Assembly: GCF_030272615.1 (NCBI RefSeq)
Contig: NC_081415.1
Span: 105,599,796 to 105,663,795 of the forward strand
DNA from: Cryptomeria japonica
Lineage: Eukaryota; Streptophyta; Pinopsida; Cupressales; Cupressaceae
DNA length: 64,000 nucleotides
Direction: 5' to 3'
This document shows positions 12,259 to 25,115 of the stretch, piece by piece. Both the position numbers and the translations under genes were made by a program. The notes beneath the pieces are model-generated. The model did not search any database and had not been told where the DNA came from. It was given only the letters and a program-made list of their open reading frames with translations. Each line of letters starts with the position of its first letter. Position 1 is the first letter of the stretch.

Positions 12259-12268
12259 TCTGATACCA
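12259..12268 (-). other. primer-binding site of C2
   Basis: Minus strand TGGTATCAGA next to LTR end ...TGTCTAACA at 12271. It belongs to the initiator-Met class, as in C1. Confidence 0.85.
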
Positions 12269-12270
12269 AT

Positions 12271-12605
12271 TGTTAGACAGTTCAAATAATCAGAAGACAA
12301 CTGAGAGGGGGGAGTGAATCAGTTGTCACAGATTACCAAAAACATTAGCAATTAAAACTTTAATACCGGAACTCAAAACATTAATACTGAAATAGAACTT
12401 AAACCAATTAAGCATAAACAATAATCACAAAATAAATACCATCCACATGACACTAAGATTTATACGTGGAAAACTTGGTAAAGGGAAAAAAAAATGGTGG
12501 GAAGCCTACCCATAGTCAGATAATACTTTTGCGGTAAGTATGTGAATTACAATTGAGGGGCCTGCACTTGCAAGAAGGCCAACAACCTACACCACACTGC
12601 TCATC
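12271..12605 (-). mobile_element. truncated 5' LTR of C2
   Basis: Begins (lower end) with TGTTAGACAG, matching the LTR terminus of copia elements in this window. About 335 bp remain before recognisable T1 gag sequence starts near 12606. No upper LTR terminus TGTT..AACA is seen, so this LTR is cut, and the junction with T1 looks like a deletion or recombination point. Confidence 0.6.
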
Positions 12606-13205
12606 ACAAAATCTACATACAAGATCTCATTGATAGAGGTGAGATTGAAGTAGCAAATGCAAAACCTGGTAATAACAATGACAAACTCAAAATGTCCTAG
12701 GAACCCTTCCTGAATCATGATAAAGGAAAAGGCTCATCATCTAATGCAATGGGTTATGACTATGCTAATCACATAACCGGTTTTGATTTTTTAGTAGGTT
12801 GCATTGAACCTATAGACAATCATGTCAATGTCATAACCATCCAAGGAGTCAATTCTCCTTCTTCCCAAAGAAGACCAAATCCCGCTAGGATAGTCATTCA
12901 AAGCGCCACGCCTTCCACTTCCCATTTCCAGAATGACTGCAATGCAACTACATGTCGAGGAAGGGTCACCATACAAGGAGTCCCTCCCCCACCAAACCCC
13001 CCACCCATATCTTCCACCTGCTGATATGACCTCCTTGATCAACTTGGGAAGACACCCGCATAGATCTCCATTTTGGAACTTCTCAAGACCTCCCCAGTCC
13101 ATAAAGAAATTTTGGAACAAGCCCTTCTCCAATCACGCATTCTAGATAACATCAATGCCACCCAATTCCAAGCCCTCATTGGAAACCTTGCTGCCTAGCA
13201 ACACA
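12606..13205 (+). pseudogene. gag: T1 gag C-terminus and pre-protease segment (Tat lineage)
   Basis: Translation gives a segment aligned with the post-zinc-knuckle part of the giant element's Gag: QDLIDRGEIEV here against QDMIDQGDLTV there, then a VNVITI motif and YDLLDQLGKTPA. The front of gag, including the zinc knuckle, is missing; C2 LTR lies directly upstream. Stops occur near 12700, 13021 and 13196. The comparison with the minus-strand element in the same window is the main evidence. Confidence 0.75.
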
Positions 13206-14773
13206 TTGTATTTAACTCCAAAGATGCTCCCACATATGAAGACCATAACAAACCTTTGCACAACGAAGCTCTCATCCACAAGCACAAGGTCAAACGTATC
13301 CTGATAGATGGTGGATCCGGGCTTAATCTGTGTACATACAAATTAATAAAACAATTGGGACTTTATGAGGATCTGATAGACACATCAGGAAGGATCACAA
13401 TAAAGGCATATGATGATGCAGAAAGAATTTCAAAAGGCATGATCACCTTACCTCTTCAAGTGGGCCCCATTACAATTGAAACCCCTTGCCAAGTACTAGA
13501 TCTTGATCTCCCCTACAACATTCTCCTCAGGAGGCCATGGATTCATTCATTGCAAGCTGTACCCTCCACCTATCATCAATGCATCAAATTCCCCTATAAT
13601 GGAAGACTGATCACTATCAAAGGTGATCCCCAACCTTTTCAATATTGCAAACTATTAGAGGGGAAGCATCCGTATCATTGCCCACTAAATAGACCCTCAC
13701 CAATGCCTCCATCTGACACATCAAATGTTGCCTCCACATCATCCCAACCAGATAATCAAATCAAGATCTTGGACAATGGCTATGGAGAATACAAATTGGA
13801 GGACGTCTTATTAATAGGCAACCTCCCTCTCTCTCCTAAGTCATTTGGCAAACCAAAAGAGATAAAAAAGGACCCAAAACCAGTCATGCAATGCCAAAAC
13901 ACTACCTTCCAGCAATGGGGCCCACTTGATAACGAGAGCCTCGAAGCAGATATCTCTTCATGGCTGTACCGGGAAGAAGATGAAGATCCAACAAGAATAT
14001 CCAAAGAAATGTACCCAAAAGCATCTGCCATAGTTGAAAAAATGGGTTACAAAGGACACGGCCTAGGACCAGAGGAGAAAGGAAGAAAAACACCCATAAA
14101 TCCTATCTCCTACAGATACAACAGAGGCTTGGGGTACACCCCGGTGCCTAATATTACTATTGCTGGTGTCCCTTCTAGTCCTTCTTCAGATATCAAAAGC
14201 ACTGATGAAGAAGAATTCCATGAAATGCCTTGTGAATATGAGAAAGATATCTTCTTGGATGCTTACATCAATACCATCACCCCCATAACCCCTCCCACTT
14301 CACATGAGCTACATCTTGTCCATCCTGAACTCATTGACTGGGGCCAACGAGACAAACCCACTTTAGATATCTGTGCCGATGAAAATGCTCTCATTGCTCT
14401 CCTAACAGCACAAAATATGGAAGATTGTAGCAGAATCGAGGGTATTAAACTACATGAAAAGGGATACTTTGGTAGTCAGGTCAATTCCCTTAGCCACAAA
14501 AAAGATAATAAAAGAAAAAGATATGATTACCTAGGTGAAAACCTCCCTGAGGCACCTTTGGATGAACAAGAAATAACAACAAAGGGCATATCTGAAAGTG
14601 AAAACCTGGAAAAGGCACTTGATGATGAGAGATTTGACCTCCCTACCATTGGTTACCTCCCACAGGACAAATCAAATTTGTTAATAGAAGAAACAGATAG
14701 CATCAACATGGGCACCGAAGTCATTCCGAAAAATGTGCTCATTGCCAAATCCCTCATAGAAATTGAGAAATAA
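13206..14773 (+). pseudogene. pol: T1 protease, G-patch and acidic linker
   Basis: Longest open frame of T1 (13256-14773, 505 codons). A retropepsin active site with the LIDGGSGLN form lies at about 13302-13330. A G-patch-like segment (KMGYKGHGLG ... RGLGY) lies at about 14030-14140. After it comes a long acidic linker with no known domain, ending near SINMGTEV, a phrase shared with the giant element just before RT. Aspartic protease cleaves the polyprotein; G-patch modules bind nucleic acid in some retroviral and cellular proteins. The frame is open here although the rest of pol is broken. Confidence 0.85.
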
Positions 14774-15700
14774 GACTTCATCAACTTCCTTACAGAGGTA
14801 AAAATCAATTTTGCAAGGTCCTATTCCGATATGCCAGGGTTGGACCCTGCCTTGGTGGTTCACAATCTCACCGTCCGCCCAGATGCAAAACCTGTAAAAC
14901 AAAAATTGTGCAAAATGTGCCCACATATTGCACTCCTGGTCAAGGCGGAACTCCCAAAGTTGTTAGATGCAGAATTTATCAAACCAATAGATTATACTGA
15001 ATGGGTCTCCAACATTGTACCCGTCAGCAAACCTGTTGGGGGCATCCGCATCTGCACAGATTTCTGAGATCTAAATATAGCTTGTCCTAAAGATGATTTC
15101 CCACTCCCAAACATAGATATGATTGTGGACCTTACAACATGACATGAGATGCTATTGCTTATGGATGGATTCTGTAGATACAACCAAATCAGGATTACAG
15201 ATGAGGATCAGCATAAAACTGCATTCACAACACCATGGGGGACTTTCTGTTATCGGGTCATGCCTTTTGGTCTCAAAAATGCTGGAGCTACATACCAACA
15301 TGCAATGACAACAATTTTTCATGACCTCTTACACAAAATTATGGAGGACTATGTGGATGATCTGCTAGGAAAATCCAAGACAAGACAAGAACACATCCCC
15401 ATTCTAAAATAGATCTTTGAAAGATTGGAAAAATACAAGCTACACCTAAATCCCAAAAAGTGTGTGTTTGGCGCTACATCGAGAAAACTACTAGGATTCA
15501 TTATTTCCCACAGAGGCATCGAGGTTGATCCCACAAAGGTAAAAGCTATTATGGAAATGCCTCCGCCAAAAACTCTCAAACAACTGCACAGTCTCTAGGG
15601 AAAACTCCAGTCTATCACGTGTTTCATTTCATAGCTAGCAGACAAGTGCCATCCATTTTCACACCTGTTTCATAAAGACACAAAATTTAAATGGGATTGC
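14774..15700 (+). pseudogene. pol: T1 reverse transcriptase
   Basis: Motifs appear in order: KPVKQKLCKM, IRICTDF, ACPKDDFPLP, a LMDGF motif, MPFGLKNAGATYQ, the catalytic YVDD at 15350-15361, then LGFIIS and the thumb region. In-frame stops occur at about 15065, 15139, 15410, 15597 and 15637. RT copies the genomic RNA to DNA in the particle. All catalytic Asp positions visible in the alignment are kept, but the stops mean the enzyme cannot be made. Confidence 0.9.
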
Positions 15701-16180
15701 CTATGTCAAAAGGCCTTTGAGAAATTAAAAGAATATCTAGCATCACCTCTCGTATTGATGCCTCTTGCTCTTGGAAAACCCCTTATTTTGTATATATGTG
15801 CTATTGTAGTGGCATTGGGGGTATTATTGGCACAAACAGATGAACAAGGGAAGGAACACGCCATTTACTACATCAGTCAGACGTTGGTAGGATATGAACT
15901 CAATTACACCCCCATTTAAAGAGCATGTTTGGCATTAGTGTTTAGCGCGCAGAAACAACGACACTATATGTTAAATAATAAGACAAAATTAATTGCTAAA
16001 ATTGATCCACTTAAATATCTCTTGTCCAAAGCTGCTCTCACTAGTAGAACCACCAAATGGGTCATGCTCTTAAGCGAGTTTGACATTGAATATGTGGACA
16101 GAAAGGCAATCAAGGGACAAGTCATTGCAGATCAGTTAGCTGAAGCTCCACTTCCAGGTGACCATCCTCTTCTTATAGAA
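15701..16180 (+). pseudogene. pol: T1 RNase H (RT-associated)
   Basis: Shows the usual connection after RT: a PLILYICAIVVALG-like segment, QGKEHAIYYIS, YELNYTP, then ACLALVFSAQKQRHYM and ADQLAE. One in-frame TAA lies at about 15917. This is the degenerate RNase H typical of Ty3/gypsy elements, followed here by a second RNase H. Confidence 0.85.
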
Positions 16181-16804
16181 TTACCAGATGAGTTCATTAT
16201 GACTGTTACCACATCCTCCACATGGAAATTGTATTTTGATGGCTCCTACACTCAAAATGGATCAGGGGCAGGAATATTATTGGTCACACCTCAAGGAGAT
16301 GGCATCCCCAAATCATACAAGATAGCCTTTGCATGTACCAATAACATAGTAGAATACGAGGCCCTCATCACAGGTTTACGCTTGGCTATCCACTGGAAAA
16401 TAAAGGAATTACAAGTCTATGGTGATTCCCAACTCATCATAAAACAAGTCAATGATGAATACCAGACAAAAGATGATAAACTCCTTCCCTACCATACCAT
16501 GGTTGAAGATCTTAAGCAACATTTCATGACAATCAAGTTTGACCAAATCCCAAGAACAAACAACAGGTTTGCAGATGCAATGGCCACCATTGGCTCCCTC
16601 CTTCAAATGCAAGCACACAATCAGAAGTGCAAGTTCTTGGTTGAGCAATTGTTTATACCGGCATACGACCTACCAGAGTCTGAAATGGTGTGTGTTCTCA
16701 TTGGTCCCGAGTCCCTTTGGTACCAAGAAACCTTCGCTTTCCTCAAAGACAACACCATTCCCCCACACCTCACCAAAACCCAACAGCAAACCTTCATCCA
16801 CTGA
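16181..16804 (+). pseudogene. pol: T1 second RNase H (archaeal-type, aRNH)
   Basis: A separate RNase H with LYFDGSYTQNGSGAG, VEYEALITGL, VYGDSQLI and a final RFADAMA motif, so all four acidic positions are visible. A second RNase H placed between the first RNase H and integrase marks the Tat lineage of plant Ty3/gypsy elements. The frame is open over 15929-16804 and then ends with TGA. Confidence 0.9.
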
Positions 16805-17970
16805 TGTGCCCGTTACACCATCCTTGCAGAAACCTTATTCAGAAGGCATTTTGATGGTTCCCTCCTAAGGTGTTTAGATAAACAAGAAGTAGAATGGGCA
16901 TTACGCGAAGTACATGAGGGTATCTGTGGGGCACACTCAAGTGGACTCACATTGGCTAAAAAATTTTGAGAACAGGATACTATTGGCCTAAAATGGAAGA
17001 AGATGCATACAATTATGTGAAGAAATGCATCCCTTGCCAGCAGCATGGTGACAAGATTCATGCACCATCAGAAGAATTACAGCCATTCATTACACCATGG
17101 CCCTTCTCGTAGTGGGGGCTCGATCTCATTGGGAAAATCCACCCTTCATCTTCCAACGGACATAAATTCATTATCACCGCCACTGAATACTTCACCAAGT
17201 GGGTAGAGGCTATCCCTCTTACTTTCACCACCAGCAAGCAAATATCCAAATTCATCCTGAACTACCTAATCTGCCGATATGGCATCCCAAAAGTTATCAT
17301 CACAGATAATGGTAAATAATTTAAGAACCAGGATGTCAAAGAACTCTGCCAAAAATTCAACATCCAACACCACTTCTCCACTCCATATTACCCCCAAGGC
17401 AATGGCCAAGCTGAGGCTTCTAATAAAACCCTAATAAAAATCCTCAAAAAGACAGTCACTGAAGCAGGCTGTGATTGGCACCTCCAAATCCATCCTGCAT
17501 TGTGGGCCTACCACACCTCCATCTGTACCCCCACATATGCCACTCCTTATTCCCTAGTATTTGGTTCTGAAGCCATCCTTCTCCTTGAGATCAAGATCCC
17601 CTCTCTAAGGGCATTGCTGCAAAACATCCTACCAAAGGAAGAATACATAATTGTCTGCTTACAAGAGCTAGAATTGTTAGATGAAAGGCGCCTCAAGGCC
17701 TTGAATCATCTTCGAGTATATCAAAACCATTTGCGCATGAGTTATCATAAAAAATTCAGAACCCGAGAATTCCAAGTTGGTGATCTTGTCATGGAAAATT
17801 AGAAAAATCTACAAGAAAGAGAAAAGAAAGGCAAGTTCAAGCCTAATTGGTTTGGACCATATGTAATCACAGCGAAATATGGATCAGGAGCTTATCAGTT
17901 GGCTACTCCTGAAGGCGATCCTTTGGATGATCCAATGACTATCATGCACCTCAAAAGATTTTATGCTTAG
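16805..17970 (+). pseudogene. pol: T1 integrase
   Basis: The zinc-binding part (HEGICGAHSSG ... CIPCQQHG) is split by a frameshift near 16965. The catalytic core keeps WGLDLIGKIH, IITDNG and GNGQAEASNK, consistent with the D-D-E triad. Stops lie near 17111, 17318 and 17800. The C-terminal part ends in GPYVITAKYGSGAYQL and stops with TAG at 17968-17970. Integrase inserts the DNA copy. No chromodomain follows, as expected for Tat. Confidence 0.9.
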
Positions 17971-19027
17971 TCCTCAGAAAGTCTTAAATTGTCAAAAAAA
18001 AAATCAAGAAAAATTAATTAAAAAATTAGAAAAAGAAAAAAAATAAAATTCGTCCATTAGTGAAAACCACTTGGTGGCGCTATGGACGATTACCTTGGTG
18101 AAAAACTCTGTGTAGAAACCAAGGTAAATAACCGGATCCACTGTCTATCATGTTGATACTACAAATCATCTGCCATCCAATCCACGCATGTGCAACATTC
18201 CTTCTTTTCCACCTCCCAATAAAACATGCGTATGATGATGAAGTCTTTGCCTAAGTCATGAACAAGGAATGTCCCATTGAAATTGATATTTCATGCCTCT
18301 ATGTGTAAGCTTCAAGAAGTCTTGAAAAACAATCCCAAGTCCATCCTAGTTCTACTCTTGGCGAGAGGTATCATGTGGTCGCAAGGAAGAGACTTGTTAG
18401 ATTTTGTTAGATCTTTTCATATTGGCTTGCATCTGTTGCCCTATGATTGCCACTATTTACGACTGCCTTGGTTCTTCCATATCTAGGTACGTTATGATAG
18501 GTGCATACTGGGGCATATTTCATAGTATGGCATGTTTTGGATCCTTCTTGTATAAATCCGTGACCTGGTACTAGTGTTTATCAACACTTACCTTCTCCTG
18601 TACAAGAGGTATCGCTGTGTTTGAGGGTTTCCTTGCACGAACCCACAATTTTGTATTAGTGTTTCTTAACATTTGCATTGTTGTGTGTAAGAAATTCCCA
18701 TTTGTCTATAGAGTCAGTCCACACCCTGGGTTTCTCATGGCATCCTGATTTCTATAATTAGTGGTGCAAGTCACTCAGGGCAACATCAAACTAGGTTGGC
18801 TCTCCACATTTGTTGTTCACAAAATCTCACCATCATTCCATCAAATCCTAAACTCAATAATCCCATGGAGTTCTCAATTGCACCCATTTTCCTCCGTAGT
18901 CTCACATCTCTTATTCTTCTTTCCAAATACCTCACGACTACTTCATATATCTTCCTCATTTATCCCTTCCACCCTAATTTTTCTTCCTCTATTTTTTTTT
19001 CCTCACATAATCAATTCTGATTCTGAT
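17971..19027 (+). other. T1 3' non-coding region
   Basis: Follows the pol stop codon. Short, low-complexity frames only (for example 18761-19093); no PMD-like frame as in the giant element. Poly-A-rich run at 17995-18050. I see no further structure until the tandem repeats start. Confidence 0.5.
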
Positions 19028-19710
19028 TCATGTCTTATACAGGATGTATCCTTCCTGAAACCAGATGCTCTAATCATGTCTTATACAGGATGAATCCTTC
19101 CTCAAACCAAACATTGTAATCTGATCATGTCTTATACAAGATGAATCCTTCCTGAAACTAGACGTTGTGATTAGTCATGTCTTATATAGGATGTATCCTT
19201 CCTGAAACTAGACACTCCGATCATGTCTTATACAGGATGAATCCTTCCTGAAACTAGACGTTGTGATCAATCATGTCTTATACAGGATGAATCCTTCCTG
19301 AAACCAGACATTGTGATCAATCATGTCTTATACAGGATGAATCCTTCTTGAAACCAGACGTTGTGATCTGATCATGTCTTATACAGGATGAATCCTTTCT
19401 GAAACCAGACGTTGTGATCAATCATGTCTTATACAGGATGAATCCTTCCTGAAACCAGACGTTGTGATCTGATCATGTCTTATATAGGATGAATCCTTCC
19501 TAAAACCAGATGTTGTGATCAGTCATGTCTTATACAGGATGTATTCTTCCTGAAACCAGACACTTTGATCATGTCTTATACAGGATGAATCCTTCCTGAA
19601 ACTAGATATTGTGATCAATCATGTCTTATACAGGATGAATCCTTCCTGAAACCAAACACTTTGATCATCTTTGTCTTATATAGGATGAATTCTTCTTGAA
19701 ACCAGACTAA
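19028..19710 (+). repeat. 46-51 bp tandem-repeat block in T1 3' region
   Basis: About 14 imperfect copies of a unit with the core TGTCTTATACAGGATGAATC followed by CTTCCTGAAACCAGAC. Spacing is 50-51 bp in the middle and about 46 bp in shorter units that lack the GTTGTGATCA part. Tandem repeats between pol and the 3' LTR are a known habit of Tat-lineage elements (Retand, Ogre). Confidence 0.95.
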
Positions 19711-19914
19711 ATCTAGATCTTATCAATCGAATCAAATCAAATCTATTGGGATATCAATTTCACAAAACTCCAAAGATCAAATACCTCAATTGATCTCCCA
19801 AGGGGGCATCACCATACCGTAATCTATAAATCAAGAGCTAGGGCATCCTATCAAACCAATATCAGCATCAAAACAAGATTATTCTTTGAATCAATGTGTC
19901 ATCACACCTCACTT

Positions 19915-19929
19915 CAAAGAGGGGCAAAA
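19915..19929 (+). other. polypurine tract of T1
   Basis: CAAAGAGGGGCAAAA directly before LTR start TGTAGAC, identical in its core to the tracts of T0 and the giant element. Confidence 0.9.
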
Positions 19930-20990
19930 TGTAGACACTTAAAAATAATTATTTTAATTATTTTTAATTCCTCGCATGATTAATTAATTAATTATGTTAA
20001 TTCAAATTCCTCTCAATATTAATTAAATATAATTAATATTGTCACTATAGCATATGATTGATTTATTTAATAAATCAATCCCTTTCTTTATTCTTCTAAA
20101 AAAAAATCAAATCCTCACAAATCTTCCTCTTAGCTAATTAATTTCAATTAATTAGTTAACCTACATGATTCCTACAAATCATCTTCTTAATTCATTCTTC
20201 TAGAAACTCCCTAAACTCATTCAACATTATTCTTCTAATTTTTTATTCCCTCCACTCATTCTCTCTCCTAGTCAAATTCTCCTACAAATATTAATCCCAC
20301 CTAACATTTCCTCTAATCCCCCTCCTAATGAGTCGTTAATGGTTAATCATCATGATTAGCCACAAAGTCAACTCTTTGTCCTTTTCATCCAGCCACTAGC
20401 TTTAAATGCTCTTTTCCTAGGTGAATGTAAGATTTTCGAAATCACACATTCCTCTAGGCATCCCCTCTCCCAAGGAATTTTTAATTCTTTTTTATTCCTC
20501 CAATCCCCATGATATCCTTTTTTGGAGAATTTTTAATTCCTCCAATGCATCTTGTGGAGTGTGGAGATACGAAATGCCTTTAAGGCATATTTCTTGGTCT
20601 CCACATCCTCTCTTGGACCTTGTGTGAGCTCACAAGTAAATCTTAACCCTTCATCTCGAATTCATCCTAGCCATTTGTTTTCCTCTCCTCTTCCTATAAA
20701 ATAGGGCTCCATCCCTTCATTCAAGACATCTTGAAATCCTGTAAGTTTATGCTACCCTTTTGAGCCCAAGAAATCATCTTGGCAACTTGATCATCTCATC
20801 CTTATCAGTTTTCAAATCCATCCCATTTGTGCACAATATTGGAGAGCCATCCACATCCAGCAATCAAAGGAGAACATCAAGTGGAGCATTATCAAGGGGC
20901 ACCTTCACTTCATCAAGCTCAATCCGAAGGAGAAGGTAAAATAGCAAGGTGAAATGGTCTTTTAATGATATCTTATCATTCTGCATGTTT
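19930..20990 (+). mobile_element. 3' LTR of T1 (right end approximate)
   Basis: Begins TGTAGACACTTAAAAA. AT-rich U3 with many TTAATTAAT words, then a TATA box (TATAAAAT) at 20695-20702. The right end is estimated from the distance to the TATA box; no clear CA terminus or target-site duplication could be matched because the 5' end of T1 is missing. Confidence 0.65.
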
Positions 20991-22754
20991 ATTTCGTTAT
21001 GTTTTGATCATTTGACCTTCAAATATGTTTTCCCCTCTTCACTAACTACATATAAATTCATACTACAATCTGGAGAAGTGTTGAACTGCAAAAGATAGCA
21101 TGTCTTATGCCTGAGTATAGTTTCGGTTAAGTTCAATACTGAAGGACTAAATCTTCTTACATAAGCCCAATTTGATCTCCAATGATTGACCAAATCCTCT
21201 ACCTGAATGATATTATATTATTCGCACATTACATTCCTTTTCCATTCCTATGATCTCTTCCATATATATCATGATATACAATGAGATCTTATATCTATAT
21301 ATACAAACCCTCGACCATAAACAATTAGGTCAACCACCAGATAATAAACCAATTAAATAATTACAAACCATGTCATCCTTAGACCAAACAAATAACATCC
21401 AACACATAAGAGATCCCAGAAACATATCGAGAGGTCCAATCCACACGTTACATTAAAGTCGGTCCATAACCTAGATCAATCGGGACCTAGTATAGGTCCA
21501 CACGCTACAACAATGATCTCCATCTACCAAATCTCAAACATGATCATCAGCAACATCCTGAAACTCCACTAGAAGTTTCACCAACACCACTTATGCAATT
21601 CATCAAAGGTCTTCATCAAAAGCTTTGTCGGTGAAACTCTCACTAGAACCAGAAACCAAGCCTCTAAGAAAATAGGATAGCATCCGATCACTAGACCAAA
21701 ACCAAGTTACTGAATATGAACATGAGTATCATGATTAAACCAATTCCATAACCAAATCATACCGGAGCCTACCGAATCATGTCGGGTCTAAATCAACAAG
21801 AAACAACTCAACCTATCGGGACCAGAAGGATGCTAGTAAAGCATGCAAATAGCTAATGTTGGCATCAATGAACAATCATCAATTCAACACATAATCAATT
21901 CCACCAAATGGCCAATAGTAAATTCTCTAAATCCACAATGCAAAGTGATATAAAGCATGAATGTGAATCAAAATGAAGCTTATGCAAAGACATGAAAACA
22001 ACATGAAACCATACCCAACCCCAAGGGAGAGGTACAAGCCAATCATCAGTCGGTGATCTCCTATTGTTCTTCTACATCTTCAAAATCCCCCAATTGATAA
22101 AATGATGCTTGATGAATGTTGAATGTTGTTGAAGACTTCAAAGATCTACTCTTTCACTACAAAGAAGGCTCTAATGCTCCAAAAACCTGCTCTTAGATTC
22201 TTAGAAGAAGACCCCTTCAAATGAAGAAAGAGAGCTCTTAAGTATGAAAACCTAGATCTTAATTTCATGTCTAGGCCGACCTAGGATTTTATTTCCCGCT
22301 GATATTTTACGGATAAACATTATTATATCATAGGATTGTGCTCTCGAAATTTCGGGGGAAAAGTCGCAGACCATGTGCATTCCTACCATGGTCCAACCAA
22401 ATTTTCGGGGTTGTTAGATATGATTATATTAGAGTGCATCCCAAAGTTACAGCTGATTTCGAGATGTTTTGATATGCAAAATCAGGCCTAAATGGTCAAA
22501 ACAAGACATAATCAGGGTTTATGATTAAATGATTCATTGGAGGAATAAGATGAAAAGGGGCACACTTAGGGTAAAGGGCCCAACTTTATAACATGTAAAG
22601 TGATGAAACATGACCTTAGATTTAATTAAATTACTTAATTAAATACTTAAAGGGGAATTAGAAATGCAAGATACAAGACACACTAAGGTGGGTGCTAACC
22701 TAAGTGTGAAATTGTACCACCCTAGCAAGGGTGTACAATTTACGACACTACACT
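20991..22754. mobile_element. LTR-like non-coding sequence (family X1), no gene
   Basis: No coding sequence. It shares phrases with other non-coding blocks: TAGGCCGACCTAGG at about 22273 also occurs near 57612, and the right end (ACAATTTACGACACTACA, to about 22753) resembles the ends near 59053 and 61080. Those ends all finish in CA and touch copia C3 sequence in two cases, so I read them as LTR ends of one family. The left boundary is unknown. Confidence 0.4.
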
Positions 22755-24410
22755 AGGAAACAACAACAAATTATAATATATTTTTAGAACAAGCATCTCA
22801 CAAGAGTATCACCAACAAAGATCAAGAGGCACCTCAATGACTATCAGACTCTCAAAATACATCACAATACATAGTCATTGTAGTACTCATTTCTCGATCA
22901 GACTTTTAGACGCATGTTTGACTTCAATTGACTTTTTCAGTGGACACATTATTGTGATATTTTATTTAGACATTATGCAATTTTGTGATATGCTTTTATT
23001 TGAGTTGCAGTGTATGTTTTCATGCAGTATTTCCTTATTGATGGTTAAATATGATTTTATTGGATTATTGACATGGACTGACACATTTACTTCATACATG
23101 TGATGAGTTATATACATGTATCATATTTGTAAGTGTATGGGGCGCGAGGGGATGATTTTTCTTCACTCGCTTCGGTGAGATAGGGAACATCATGATTCTC
23201 CTTCATCAGTGTATTTTCTATGTTTGAATATATATGCACATGTAGTTCGTTGATGTAGAGAATTGTAGGTACAAGTACCATGTAGGTACGAGGTATCGTC
23301 TCCACCTGGCTTCACAAGTCTGAGTGTACCTTACTAATCCGATGGAAGTGGAGGAGATAGTTCTAAGACCTACGTTTTACCCTAGTCGTGCTCAAAGTGA
23401 GCATCGTTAGTTCCCTGTCAGTCCCCTATATTGGTATGGAGGTTGTGTATTTGTTTGATGTATTTAGTTGCATAATATGCATTTGGTGAAATTGATTATT
23501 ACATTTTAAAGTGTTTAATTAGATTAAATATGTTTTTCTATACTTTGGTATATAAAAAAGATAAATTTAATGGGACCCTTTATTTGATTTATTGATTAAT
23601 CAATTAGTGAAATTTATCAATTGGCAAGTGGCATAAAGTTATTTTCAAATTTTGAAATTAAATGGTGTATGCATTATTTTTTTAAAGTTTAATTGAAACT
23701 GGAAAGAATGAAAATCTCTTTTTCATTGACTTGTTGAATGAAATTCAAGTTTTTATTTTATTTGGGAAAAATAAAATTGAAGATAATAGACTTTGTTTTA
23801 AAATTTACTTTTTGAGGCATGAATTTTGATTGGTTGAGAAAAATTTCAACCTAAAATAGTTCTAGGTTAAAAAATTTCTATATTTACCCTTCTCTTCACG
23901 GGAAGAGGAGGCAACTTTGTTTGGAAAAATTGGGTCTTTATCTGGTTGGAGAAATTTGCTCAGTTAGAGGATCATCTCTTCTCAATTGCACATCTAGAAT
24001 AGCTATTCAAGGTTGGAATTTGGTTTATCCCTCTGTTGGTTTGAATTTTTTAAAATTTAAAAGAATTCTCTTTGTGTGCATGGTTGTATTTTTTGTTTTA
24101 GAAAACTCTTCAAATTTGTTTGGAAAGGAAATGGAAGTTCAAATTTGGCTTTAGATTCTTGTATCTTGCTGCCAATTCAATTTCGCATTGTGGAAAAAGA
24201 AATAATTCTTTCAAAATTAAATTTTTGTGTGTCTGGATGTTGAATAGAAACAAGAAATTTCTTTTTAAAAATCTCTCATTTTGGTTTTATAAATGATAAA
24301 ATTAGTTTGATTTTTATGTGTTTAGAGTTTGTAATTTGTTCAATTTTACCCCTGTGAGAGGTTATACTGGCAAAATTTTGCCAAGTTTAGTTGCCTGGAA
24401 GAAATTTGTT

Positions 24411-24412
24411 TT

Positions 24413-24451
<39 letters not shown>

Positions 24452-24452
24452 T
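24411..24452. repeat. (TA)n(GA)n microsatellite
   Basis: About 11 TA units followed by about 9 GA units inside the 4-kb solo LTR. Confidence 0.95.
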
Positions 24453-24479
24453 TCATGGTTATTCTCTAGTTTGTCTCAA

Positions 24480-25115
24480 AAAAAAATTTCTAAGTTTATC
24501 TTATCTTGTTTTGTTTGGGGGTTTGTTTCCAATTTTTTAATAATTAAAAAAATTATTATTTGCGAAAATTCTGGGGAGGGGGTTTTTATTGGGGACCCAT
24601 TGCTCAACCCATGGGCTCTATAGAAATCACAGTTTGTGAGGATCACGGCTATAGAGACCACGGTCTGTGAGGACCACGGTTGTGGAAACCATAGTCCGTG
24701 AGACTCACGGCTATGGAAACCATAGTCTGTGGGGCTCCACGACTATGGACTCCACAGTCCGTGAGAACCATGGTTGTGGGGGCCACATCCATAGTCTGTG
24801 GAAATTATTAATAGTTCTTTTTTTAAAATATTTTTAATTATTTATTTATTATTTATTATTTTTTTATCTTATTTTGTTTTGTTTGGGGATTTATTTCCAA
24901 TTTTAAATAAAAACAAAATTATTATTTGCAAAATTTATGGGGAGGGGGTTTTTATTGGGGAGTCATTACTCAACCCACGGGCCCTGTGGAAATCACAGTC
25001 TATGAGGACCACGGCTATGGAGACCACAGTATGTGAGACTCACAGTTGTGGAAACCATAGTTCGTGAGCACCATGGTTGTGGGGGCCACATCCATAGTCC
25101 GTGGAAATTATTAAT
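24480..25115. repeat. duplicated block with palindromic CACGG/CCGTG repeats
   Basis: Two related copies (24480-24815 and 24862-25115). Each has a TTTTGTTTGGGG...GGGGAGGGGGTTTTTATTGGGG lead, then a series of short alternating words such as CCACGGTTGTGG, ACCATAGTCCGTGAG and CACGGCTATGG. These words are partly self-complementary, so single strands could fold into repeated hairpins. Confidence 0.8.

Noticed and set aside
19028-19710. CRISPR-like array
   Set aside because: Units are imperfect tandem repeats without unique spacers, in plant retrotransposon context next to PPT and LTR.
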